NCBI GenBank assembly: GCA_946639085.1
Contig: CAMPBP010000075.1
Coordinates: forward strand, 1-6,460
DNA: 6,460 nt
Direction: 5' to 3'
Origin: an uncultured Lachnospiraceae bacterium
GTDB lineage: Bacteria; Bacillota; Clostridia; Lachnospirales; Lachnospiraceae
Positions 1 through 5,372 of this stretch are shown here, one piece after another; position 1 is the first letter of the stretch, and the number at the start of each line of letters is the position of its first letter. Both the position numbers and the translations under genes were made by a program. The notes beneath the pieces were generated by a model. It saw nothing but the letters and a program-made list of their open reading frames with translations. It did not search any database and was not told the DNA's origin.

Positions 1-393
1 TTTAAGGGTGACAAAATACTCGTCCTCAACAAAAGGATCGACGGGGCAGACAACAACGGGCTCGCTTCCGTCAACTTTAAGAACGTCTTTTAAATAGCAT
101 GCCGCGAGAGCGATCGCCGGGAAAGTGTCGCGTCTTGCAGGTTCGACACAGATGTCAACGTCGTCGCCCAGCTGGTTTAAGAGCGACGAAACCTGGGACT
201 TTCCGGTGGCAACCGTGACTTTCGCGCCGGGAACGTTCTTCACGATCCCGCGGTAAACACGCTCGACCATGGACTCGTACCTGTCACCCGCTTCTTTATT
301 CTTAAAAAATCTTATGAACTGTTTTGATCTGACGTCGTTTGAGAGCGGCCAGAGTCGTTTTCCGGAACCACCGGACAAAAGAATGATATTCAT
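1..393 (-). CDS. Mannose-1-phosphate guanylyltransferase-like sugar nucleotidyltransferase, N-terminal part (3' end outside window)
   Basis: Only the first 131 codons are present; the frame is open to the window edge. The family forms a nucleotide sugar (typically GDP-mannose from GTP and mannose-1-phosphate) in the cytoplasm for glycan synthesis. Visible in the translation are the nucleotide-binding loop LSGGSGKRLWPLS (residues 6-18), the following SKQF (23-26; PKQF in classical ManC), EPARRDTFPAIALAA (84-98, cf. EPxxRNTAPAIALA) and CPVDPFVED (116-124), where Asp119 matches the metal/sugar-binding Asp of the LPSDH segment. The ATG at 393 is preceded by GGAGA at about 5 nt. The argC stop is 12 nt upstream, so the two are probably co-transcribed. 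Full-length members have about 350 residues, or about 460 with a fused isomerase domain; which type this is cannot be seen. The exact sugar and nucleotide are inferred; the divergence from classical motifs (SKQ, VDP) leaves room for another hexose-1-phosphate. Confidence 0.85.
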   Translation of the reverse strand, partial: MNIILLSGGSGKRLWPLSNDVRSKQFIRFFKNKEAGDRYESMVERVYRGIVKNVPGAKVTVATGKSQVSSLLNQLGDDVDICVEPARRDTFPAIALAACYLKDVLKVDGSEPVVVCPVDPFVEDEYFVTLK

Positions 394-405
394 ATGTTCT
401 CCGAT

Positions 406-1350
406 TTAGATATTAAGTCCCTTTGCTTCGTCGGCGCCGATGGAAATGTTCATGCACTGGATGGCTGCACCGGAAGCGCCTTTTCCAAGGTTGTCGAAGG
501 AACTTGCCACAACGATGCGGTCGTCGTTACCTGTAACGAAAATGTTGAAATCATCGCGACCGGACATTTCGCTTGAGAAGAATGTGTTGCCGCAGTCGGC
601 CTCAACTCCCAGAGGAAGTACGTGGATGAACTTCTCGCCTTCGTAGTGCTTGGCGAAGCATTCTCTCACATCTGCGGGAGTCACTTTCTTTGCAAGGTGG
701 CTTACCTGAAGCGGAACCTGCACGATCATGCCGCTGTAGTAATCGGCGGTGAAGGGCGAGAACAAAGGCTCGGCGTCAATGCCCGTGATGGCCTTCATCT
801 CCTTCAAATGCTTGTGATTCTGGGTCCAGCCGTACATTCTTGCGGAAGAAAACTTCTTATCCCGTGCTTCGTCCTCGTACTGGGCGATGAGCTTCTTGCC
901 GCCCCCCGAGTAGCCCGAAGCCGCAAAACATGCGATGGGATAATCCTTCGGAAGTATTCCTGCCTGCACGAGGGGATACACCAGGCTTATAAAGCCGGTT
1001 GCATAGCATCCGGGAACCGCAATCCTCTTGCTTGTCTTTATCTTGTCTCTGTGGGCCTTGGACAACTCCGGAAATCCGTACGCCCAGTCGGGGTTTGTCC
1101 TGTGAGCGGTGGATGTGTCGATGATCACGGTATCTGCATTGTTGCACAAAGAAACCGCCTCTCTGGCCGCATCATCCGGAAGGCACAAAAATGTTATGTC
1201 CGATGCGTTAATGTATTTCGAGATCTCTGCGGGGTCTTTTCTTAACTCCGAAGGAATCTTTAAAAGTTCGATGTCATCACGTTTTTCAAAACGCTCGAAA
1301 ATGCGAAGTCCGGTGGTTCCTTCGCTACCGTCAATAAATACTTTCGTCAT
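406..1350 (-). CDS. argC: N-acetyl-gamma-glutamyl-phosphate reductase, short (type 2) form
   Basis: Third step of arginine/ornithine synthesis: NADPH-dependent reduction of N-acetylglutamyl-5-phosphate to the semialdehyde, in the cytoplasm. The 314-residue protein fits the short ArgC subfamily (about 310 aa) rather than the usual 340-350 aa form. Features in order: N-terminal Rossmann loop FIDGSEGTTGLRI (5-17), CLPDDAAREAV (56-66), STAHR (80-84), the active-site motif VPGCYATGF (112-120) with nucleophile Cys115, ASGYSGGGKKLI (144-155), a His-rich stretch NHKHLKE (178-184) likely holding the catalytic His, and the family C-terminal motif DNLGKGASGAAIQ (286-298). All key residues look intact. 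The ATG at 1350 fits the N-terminal strand of the family; the SD is weak (AGGAACGG about 10 nt upstream). It is first in its unit, about 150 nt after the YolD-like gene, and leads into the nucleotidyltransferase gene. No other arg gene is adjacent. Confidence 0.95.
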   Translation of the reverse strand: MTKVFIDGSEGTTGLRIFERFEKRDDIELLKIPSELRKDPAEISKYINASDITFLCLPDDAAREAVSLCNNADTVIIDTSTAHRTNPDWAYGFPELSKAHRDKIKTSKRIAVPGCYATGFISLVYPLVQAGILPKDYPIACFAASGYSGGGKKLIAQYEDEARDKKFSSARMYGWTQNHKHLKEMKAITGIDAEPLFSPFTADYYSGMIVQVPLQVSHLAKKVTPADVRECFAKHYEGEKFIHVLPLGVEADCGNTFFSSEMSGRDDFNIFVTGNDDRIVVASSFDNLGKGASGAAIQCMNISIGADEAKGLNI

Positions 1351-1405
1351 TGTTTTATTCCGTTCCTAATATATTGGTTTGATGTACTGCTTAATCAGCT
1401 ACTTC

Positions 1406-1434
1406 AGTTTATCACATTACTCTGGGTTTGGCAC
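1406..1434 (-). promoter_or_regulatory. Possible promoter of argC
   Basis: On the minus strand GTGCCA (1434-1429) is followed after 17 nt by TAAACT (1411-1406), with an extended -10 element TGTGA directly before the -10. It would give a 5' leader of roughly 50 nt. The hexamers match consensus at 4 of 6 positions each, so this is tentative. The rest of the 150-nt gap (1351-1500) shows no ORF, no clear ARG-box and no convincing terminator behind the YolD gene; only a weak 5-bp GTGTC/GACAC stem follows that stop. Confidence 0.4.
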
Positions 1435-1500
1435 GGTTTTAGTTCGGTTCTTCAAGGAAAAATAAGGAATTACTCGTGTGTCTTGTCACTTGCTTTGACA

Positions 1501-1842
1501 CTAACTTTCCGTTATCTCAAGATCGTATATATCATCAAATTCTATCCGCTTATTCACGATCTTGAGCACTCTGGAGTCGATATCGATCTTCGATACCATG
1601 CCGGTTACTTTGATATAGCACTCTTCGCTTGACTTATAATAAATGCATGTTGCGATATCCCCTACTCTCAATCGTTTAAATACATTATCAAGTTCATCAA
1701 GCCTCTCTTCCGAAAGTTCCGAGCGCTCGATAACTATGTGCTCCCGTTCTCTTATGGCTTCTTCGTATCCCTTAAGTGCCGCAAAAGGCATGAATTGTTT
1801 TGCTCTGTCGGCACGATCCATTTTGCTTCGTACGCTTTTCAT
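1501..1842 (-). CDS. YolD-like protein, partner of the Y-family polymerase
   Basis: Small 113-aa protein of the YolD-like family (Pfam YolD), found in Gram-positives beside UvrX/UmuC-type polymerases and predicted in the literature to play a UmuD-like accessory role; its biochemistry is not settled. The signature is the N-terminal block DRAKQFMPFAALKGYEEAI (12-30), followed by a charged, probably helical stretch (about 31-57) and a C-terminal beta-rich half (about 60-111) with VGDIATCIYY and KVTGMVSKIDI. The start ATG at 1842 overlaps the polymerase stop as ATGA, showing translational coupling. A GGAGG lies 12 nt upstream within the polymerase's last codons, rather far but usable. An alternative start at Met8 (position 1821) has no better RBS. 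It should share the SOS control of the upstream gene. The stop TAG is not followed by a clear terminator. Confidence 0.88.
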   Translation of the reverse strand: MKSVRSKMDRADRAKQFMPFAALKGYEEAIREREHIVIERSELSEERLDELDNVFKRLRVGDIATCIYYKSSEECYIKVTGMVSKIDIDSRVLKIVNKRIEFDDIYDLEITES

Positions 1843-3101
1843 CCCTTTTTGTGACCTCCGATCTGAGCGTTCCTTTCGATCGTGGTCCCGCCCTCACTTA
1901 AGTTCATGCCTTTGAGAATGGCATTCTTGCCATACTTGTTCTTTATGGAAAGCACGGCCTTTTGCATCTTGTTTTCTTTCTCCATCTCCTGCGGATCTGT
2001 GAAAAGATCGTACTGTCTGAAGGTCTCGTCCACAAGGTTGTTGAAGGAGATGCTGATTCTTTTTACCATGGCATTCTTATCTTTTATGCGGTCGTAGAGA
2101 GCATCGATGTGAGGCATCATGGCTTTCGACGAGCTTGTCGCCACGGGAAGCGTCGCCGTTCCGTTGGCATGCTCTCCCCTGTATGCGCCCGAATACGAAA
2201 GATATACGGTCACGGAGTCGGTGATGTAGCCTTTGTCCACGAGATCGAGGCACATGAGATCGATCATCTCCCTTACGATAAGCCGCGCCGATTCGTGGTC
2301 CCGTTCTTCAGCCAGCACCTGGCCACTGGAGATTGACGTCGATCTTGATTTGTAATTCTTGATGTCCGCCATCGTGGTGGTCTCGCGGCCCCAGGCGTGG
2401 TCAATCAAAAGTTCGGCGTCTTTGCCGAAAAGATGATACAGAAGATCCTCGTCGGCGTTCGCAATCTCCCGCATGGTCTCTATTCCGCTTTTTCTCAAGC
2501 GCTCCGTTATGCCGGGACCGATCCTCCAAAAATCCGTAAGGGGTCTGTGATCCCAAAGTTTTTCTTTGTAACTATCTTCATCAAGTATTCCGATGTGATC
2601 ATCGGTATGCTTGGCCCATATATCCAGAGCGATCTTGGCAAGATAAAGATTCGAGCCGATGCCCGCTGTCGACGTGATACCCGTCGTCTCCAGAATGTCG
2701 TTCATGATGCGCTTTGCAAGCGTGTACGCAGTCATGCCGTACATCGTAAGATAGTCGGTCACATCCATGAAAACCTCGTCTATGGAATAAACGTGGATGT
2801 CTTCCTTGGAAATATATTTGAGGTATATCGAGTAAATGTCCGCGGACACTTCGATGTATCGCTGCATCCTCGGCTCGGCCATGATATAGTCGATGTTCTT
2901 CGGAATCTCGAAAACCCTGAGCCTTCCCGGCACCCCCAGTGCTTTCATGGCAGGGGAAACAGCAAGACATATCGTCTTGTCGGTTCTCTCCGGATCGGCC
3001 ACCACAAGATTGGTGGTAAACGGGTCCAATCCGCGCGCTATGCACTCCACCGATGCGTAGAATGATTTGAGGTCTATGCAAACATAAGTTCGGGTGCTCA
3101 T
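1839..3101 (-). CDS. Y-family translesion DNA polymerase (UvrX/UmuC-like, DinB superfamily)
   Basis: Error-prone polymerase that copies past damaged bases at stalled forks. The 420-aa protein has the palm motif with Asp10 in CIDLKSFYASVE (8-19), Tyr15 at the steric-gate position (Tyr as in UmuC; Phe in E. coli DinB), and the catalytic pair Asp108-Glu109 in YSIDEVF (105-111). A GIGSNLYLAKIA segment (147-158) and a helix-hairpin-helix-like FWRIGPGITERL (191-202) complete the core. A little-finger domain spans about 250-357. QYDLF (363-367) matches the beta-clamp-binding consensus QLxLF and is followed by a tail. The whole set appears functional. The ATG at 3101 is forced: an in-frame TGA lies 15 nt upstream and Asp10 needs this N-terminus. 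There is no SD; a consensus -10 lies just before the ATG, and a LexA box lies inside the first codons. It overlaps the YolD gene by 4 nt. The uvrX/yqjW/umuC/dinB sub-assignment is uncertain, so no symbol is given. Confidence 0.93.
   Translation of the reverse strand: MSTRTYVCIDLKSFYASVECIARGLDPFTTNLVVADPERTDKTICLAVSPAMKALGVPGRLRVFEIPKNIDYIMAEPRMQRYIEVSADIYSIYLKYISKEDIHVYSIDEVFMDVTDYLTMYGMTAYTLAKRIMNDILETTGITSTAGIGSNLYLAKIALDIWAKHTDDHIGILDEDSYKEKLWDHRPLTDFWRIGPGITERLRKSGIETMREIANADEDLLYHLFGKDAELLIDHAWGRETTTMADIKNYKSRSTSISSGQVLAEERDHESARLIVREMIDLMCLDLVDKGYITDSVTVYLSYSGAYRGEHANGTATLPVATSSSKAMMPHIDALYDRIKDKNAMVKRISISFNNLVDETFRQYDLFTDPQEMEKENKMQKAVLSIKNKYGKNAILKGMNLSEGGTTIERNAQIGGHKKG
3079..3092 (-). 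promoter_or_regulatory. LexA/DinR (SOS) box inside the polymerase coding sequence
   Basis: The minus strand reads CGAAC-TTAT-GTTTG, matching the Bacillus/Clostridia LexA operator CGAACN4GTTCG at 9 of 10 fixed positions. It covers codons 4-8 (Arg-Thr-Tyr-Val-Cys) of the Y-family polymerase, a gene class known to be SOS-controlled. Relative to the predicted transcription start it sits at +10 to +23, where bound LexA would block RNA polymerase. A further isolated CGAAC half-site follows the -10 at 3107-3103. Confidence 0.8.
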
Positions 3102-3107
3102 GGTTCG

Positions 3108-3137
3108 ATTATATCACATCATCTTATTCCTTGCCAC
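3108..3137 (-). promoter_or_regulatory. Extended -10 promoter of the polymerase-yolD operon
   Basis: The minus strand shows a perfect TATAAT (3113-3108) directly preceded by TGTGA, a full TRTGn extended -10. A weak -35, GTGGCA (3137-3132), lies 18 nt upstream. Counting the last T of the -10 as position -7 places +1 at 3101, the A of the start codon. No Shine-Dalgarno sequence lies between the -10 and the ATG. The transcript is therefore predicted to be leaderless or nearly so. Confidence 0.75.
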
Positions 3138-3150
3138 TTATAATAAAAGC

Positions 3151-3191
3151 AATAAAAAAAGCAGGAAAAGAGGCTTAAACTTTTCCTGCTT
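3151..3191 (-). terminator. Strong rho-independent terminator after the glycosyltransferase gene
   Basis: On the minus strand a perfect 12-bp stem AAGCAGGAAAAG / CTTTTCCTGCTT (3191-3180 and 3170-3159) encloses a 9-nt loop and runs into a T-rich tract ending TTATT. It lies about 48 nt after the glycosyltransferase stop and just upstream of the polymerase promoter. It isolates the surface-sugar unit from the SOS unit. The opposite strand has no T-run after the stem, so it is not a good bidirectional terminator. Confidence 0.93.
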
Positions 3192-3238
3192 GGATCTTAG
3201 ATATGCAAAAATGCCGCAAAAGAGCACGTAACAGCAAT

Positions 3239-4177
3239 TTATTCATTTTCTTCTTCGTCTTTGACTATCTCATCGATAATGAAAGGCGGGCGAGTGCGGG
3301 AAGCGTCGAGGGTGCGCCAGAGGTATTCGCCGAGAACGCCGAGGGAGGAAAGAATGAGTCCCGAGGAGATCAGCACGACGCACATAAGGCTGGACCAGCC
3401 GGCGATGGGAACGCCGGTGGTAAATTTCTCGATCAAAACTTCCACAAGCAAGACAAGTGCGAGGATATCGAAGATCACACCGACCCAGGTCATGCATTTG
3501 ATGGGGAAGAAAGAGAAACTCATCATGGAATCAAGCACAAGCTTGAACTTCTTGGCAAGCGTCCAGCGGGATTTGCCGACTTCGCGGTTCTTTCTGTGGA
3601 AATATACTTTATCGGTCTTGAAACCTGCCCAAAGAACCTGAAGGGTAAGGGAGGAGTTCTTCTCGTCAAGAAGCTGCAAAACCTCGACAACCTGGCGGTC
3701 GATGAGGTAGCAGTCGCAGCCGCCCTTGGGCATGTTTTTGTTGATGGTCTTACGAACGATGGCGTAGTACATGTTGGCGAAGAAAACTTTTATCCTGCTC
3801 TCGTCTCTGTCTTCACGTACCGCAAGAACGACTTTGTTGCCCTTTTTCCAGCTTTCGTACATCTCGAGGATGATCGCGGAATCTTCCTGAAGATCGGCCT
3901 GCTTTGTAACGGCACAGTCACCTGTACATACGGAAAGGCCTGCAAGAAGTGCGGCATGCTCGCCGAAGTTTCTTGAAAGTTTTACGCAGACAACGTTTTC
4001 ATCCTGCGCTTTTATATTGTTCATGACTTCCCATGAATTGTCGCCCGAACCGTCGTCAACAAAGACGATCTCGTAATCGCCCAGCACGGGAAGTATCTTT
4101 TCTTTCATGTCCGCATAGAGCATGTCGAGCGTGTCTGAATTGTAATATACGGGCACTACTATGGATATCTTACTCAT
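3239..4177 (-). CDS. Membrane-anchored family 2 glycosyltransferase, GtrB/ArnC/DPM1-like
   Basis: Probably transfers a sugar from a nucleotide donor to polyprenyl phosphate at the inner face of the membrane, supplying a lipid-linked monosaccharide for surface glycans. The 312-aa length is typical of the family. Seen: the N-terminal strand SIVVPVYYN (5-13), the nucleotide-binding VDDGS (40-44), LSRNFGEHAALLAGL (67-81), the metal-site segment KQADLQED (92-99), a GKSRW motif (201-205), two hydrophobic membrane helices (about 229-249 and 262-286), and an acidic C-terminal tail with RPPFIIDE. Most homologues have DADLQ at the metal site; here the first Asp is Gln93, while Asp95 and Gln97 remain. 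The start ATG at 4177 has AGGAG about 10 nt upstream, overlapping the stop of the aminotransferase, so the two genes form one operon ending at the terminator 3191-3151. Donor sugar and final polymer cannot be read from the sequence; pairing with an aminotransferase suggests an amino sugar. Confidence 0.88.
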   Translation of the reverse strand: MSKISIVVPVYYNSDTLDMLYADMKEKILPVLGDYEIVFVDDGSGDNSWEVMNNIKAQDENVVCVKLSRNFGEHAALLAGLSVCTGDCAVTKQADLQEDSAIILEMYESWKKGNKVVLAVREDRDESRIKVFFANMYYAIVRKTINKNMPKGGCDCYLIDRQVVEVLQLLDEKNSSLTLQVLWAGFKTDKVYFHRKNREVGKSRWTLAKKFKLVLDSMMSFSFFPIKCMTWVGVIFDILALVLLVEVLIEKFTTGVPIAGWSSLMCVVLISSGLILSSLGVLGEYLWRTLDASRTRPPFIIDEIVKDEEENE

Positions 4178-4191
4178 CTGATAAGCTTCTC

Positions 4192-5292
4192 CTAACCTTT
4201 AAAGTCGTTTAACACTTTTATAACGTAATCCTGTTCTTCGGCCGTCATACCGTTGTACATCGGAATCGAAAGAACTTCATCGGCGTACTGCTCGATGAGA
4301 GGGAAGGAACCTTTCTTGTAGCCCATGTAGGCATAGCACTCGGAAAGATGCGGCGGGATCGGATAGTGGATGATCGTGCCGACGTTGTGCTCGTTAAGGT
4401 AATTGATGAGCGCCTCGCGCTTCTTGGTCCTTATTACGAACTGGTGCCATACGCAGTTTGCGTTCTCTCTTTCGGGAGGGAGCGTAAAGAGCGGATTGCT
4501 AAGCTCTGCCTTATATTTTGCCGCGAACTGTTCGCGTTCTTTGGTAAGCTCGTCCACGTGGGAAAGTCTCACGCGAAGAAGTCCTGCCTGAATCTCGTCG
4601 AGACGGGAGTTCATGCCGACTTCCTTGAAATAATAACGAACTTCGCTTCCGTAGTTACGAAGCATCTTGACTTTCTTAAGTATCTCTTCGTCGTTTGTGA
4701 CAAGGGCGCCGGCATCGCCGAATGCTCCGATGTTCTTTGAAGGGTAGAAAGAAAAACATCCCACATCTCCGAAAGAACCCGTCATCTTGCCTTTAAAGCA
4801 TGCGCCGTGGCTCTGTGCACAGTCCTCTATGAGCTTTAAGTTGTGCTTTTTGCACACCGCAACGACTTTGTCCATATCTGCGGGCTCACCGTAAAGATGA
4901 ACTACCATAACGGCCTTGGTCTTGTCTGTGATGGCTGCCTCAAGCTTGTCCGCGTCGATGGAATGGTATTCGTCGGGATCGATGAACACGGGGGTTGCGC
5001 CGTTCACCGTGATACCCATAACGCTGGCGATGTATGTGTTGCCCTGTACGAGCACCTCATCGCCCTTGCCGATGCCCAGCGCTCTTATTCCGAGAATGAG
5101 CGCATCAAGCCCCGATGCAAGGCCTGCGCAATATTTGGTACCTATGTATGAAGAAAACTCTTCTTCAAAAGCCGAAACTTCCTTACCAAGGATGTACCAG
5201 CCCGAGCGAAGCACCTCAAGTGCCTTTGCCTCAAACTCATCCTGATATTTGAAAAATCCTCTGTCGAGTCGATTGGTTTGTATCTTTTCCAT
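4192..5292 (-). CDS. DegT/DnrJ/EryC1/StrS family PLP-dependent sugar aminotransferase
   Basis: Converts a nucleotide-linked keto-sugar to an amino sugar using PLP, usually with glutamate as donor, in the cytoplasm. The 366-aa length is standard. Visible: the N-terminal LDRGFFKYQDEFE (9-21), RSGWYILGKEV (29-39), the phosphate-binding GLASGLDAL (57-65), Asp157 in IEDCAQSHGA (155-164), which pairs with the PLP ring nitrogen, and the Schiff-base Lys186 in SFYPSKNIGAFGDAG (181-195). MNSRLDEIQAG (227-237) and IIHYPIPPHLS (307-317) follow. The N-terminal and HYPIPPHL style recalls FdtB/QdtB-like 3-aminotransferases acting on dTDP-3-keto-6-deoxyhexoses, but ArnB/WecE-like substrates are not excluded. 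A good SD (AAGGAC) lies 7-8 nt before the ATG at 5292. Downstream by 14 nt is the membrane glycosyltransferase, a layout like ArnB-ArnC. The T-tract of a terminator-like hairpin ends about 20 nt upstream. Enzymes making its keto-sugar substrate are not in the window. Confidence 0.92.
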   Translation of the reverse strand: MEKIQTNRLDRGFFKYQDEFEAKALEVLRSGWYILGKEVSAFEEEFSSYIGTKYCAGLASGLDALILGIRALGIGKGDEVLVQGNTYIASVMGITVNGATPVFIDPDEYHSIDADKLEAAITDKTKAVMVVHLYGEPADMDKVVAVCKKHNLKLIEDCAQSHGACFKGKMTGSFGDVGCFSFYPSKNIGAFGDAGALVTNDEEILKKVKMLRNYGSEVRYYFKEVGMNSRLDEIQAGLLRVRLSHVDELTKEREQFAAKYKAELSNPLFTLPPERENANCVWHQFVIRTKKREALINYLNEHNVGTIIHYPIPPHLSECYAYMGYKKGSFPLIEQYADEVLSIPMYNGMTAEEQDYVIKVLNDFKG

Positions 5293-5307
5293 AAATTTGT
5301 CCTTAAA

Positions 5308-5341
5308 TCAAAAAAGTGGTGAGTCCTACGACCCACCACTT
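5308..5341 (-). terminator. Rho-independent terminator after the antiporter gene, just before the aminotransferase RBS
   Basis: On the minus strand AAGTGGTGGGTC (5341-5330), loop GTAG, then GACTCACCACTT (5325-5314) form a 12-bp stem with one G-U pair, followed by a T-run (TTTTTTG counted from the stem end). It lies about 32 nt after the antiporter stop. Only about 20 nt separate it from the aminotransferase ATG, leaving no room for a promoter in between. Confidence 0.85.
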
Positions 5342-5342
5342 G

Positions 5343-5371
5343 ATGATACACTTTATCGGCTAAAAAGTCTA
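5343..5371 (-). promoter_or_regulatory. Tentative promoter of the aminotransferase-glycosyltransferase unit
   Basis: The minus strand has TAGACT (5371-5366), a 17-nt spacer and TATCAT (5348-5343), matching consensus at 4 of 6 and 5 of 6 positions. The predicted start is near 5336, inside the first arm of the terminator hairpin. The evidence is the motifs alone plus the need for a promoter somewhere upstream of 5292. Confidence 0.35.
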
Positions 5372-5372
5372 C

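Noticed and set aside
622..1245. Plus-strand ORF of 207 codons opposite argC
   Set aside because: Lies wholly antisense to a well-supported argC, has no recognisable domain, and its composition looks like a reverse-complement shadow.
1470..1503. Possible terminator after the YolD-like gene (GTGTC/GACAC stem)
   Set aside because: Only 5 bp with a long loop and no T-run directly after it; not convincing.
2397..3065. Plus-strand ORF of 222 codons opposite the polymerase gene
   Set aside because: Fully contained in the opposite strand of a gene with all catalytic motifs, with no domain of its own.
3094..3107. Second LexA box between the -10 and codon 3 of the polymerase gene
   Set aside because: Only the left half-site CGAAC is present; the right half (AGCAC) does not match GTTCG.
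3203..3976. Plus-strand ORF of 257 codons opposite the glycosyltransferase
   Set aside because: Antisense to a clear GT2 gene, crosses its C-terminus into the spacer near the terminator, and shows no motifs; treated as a shadow.
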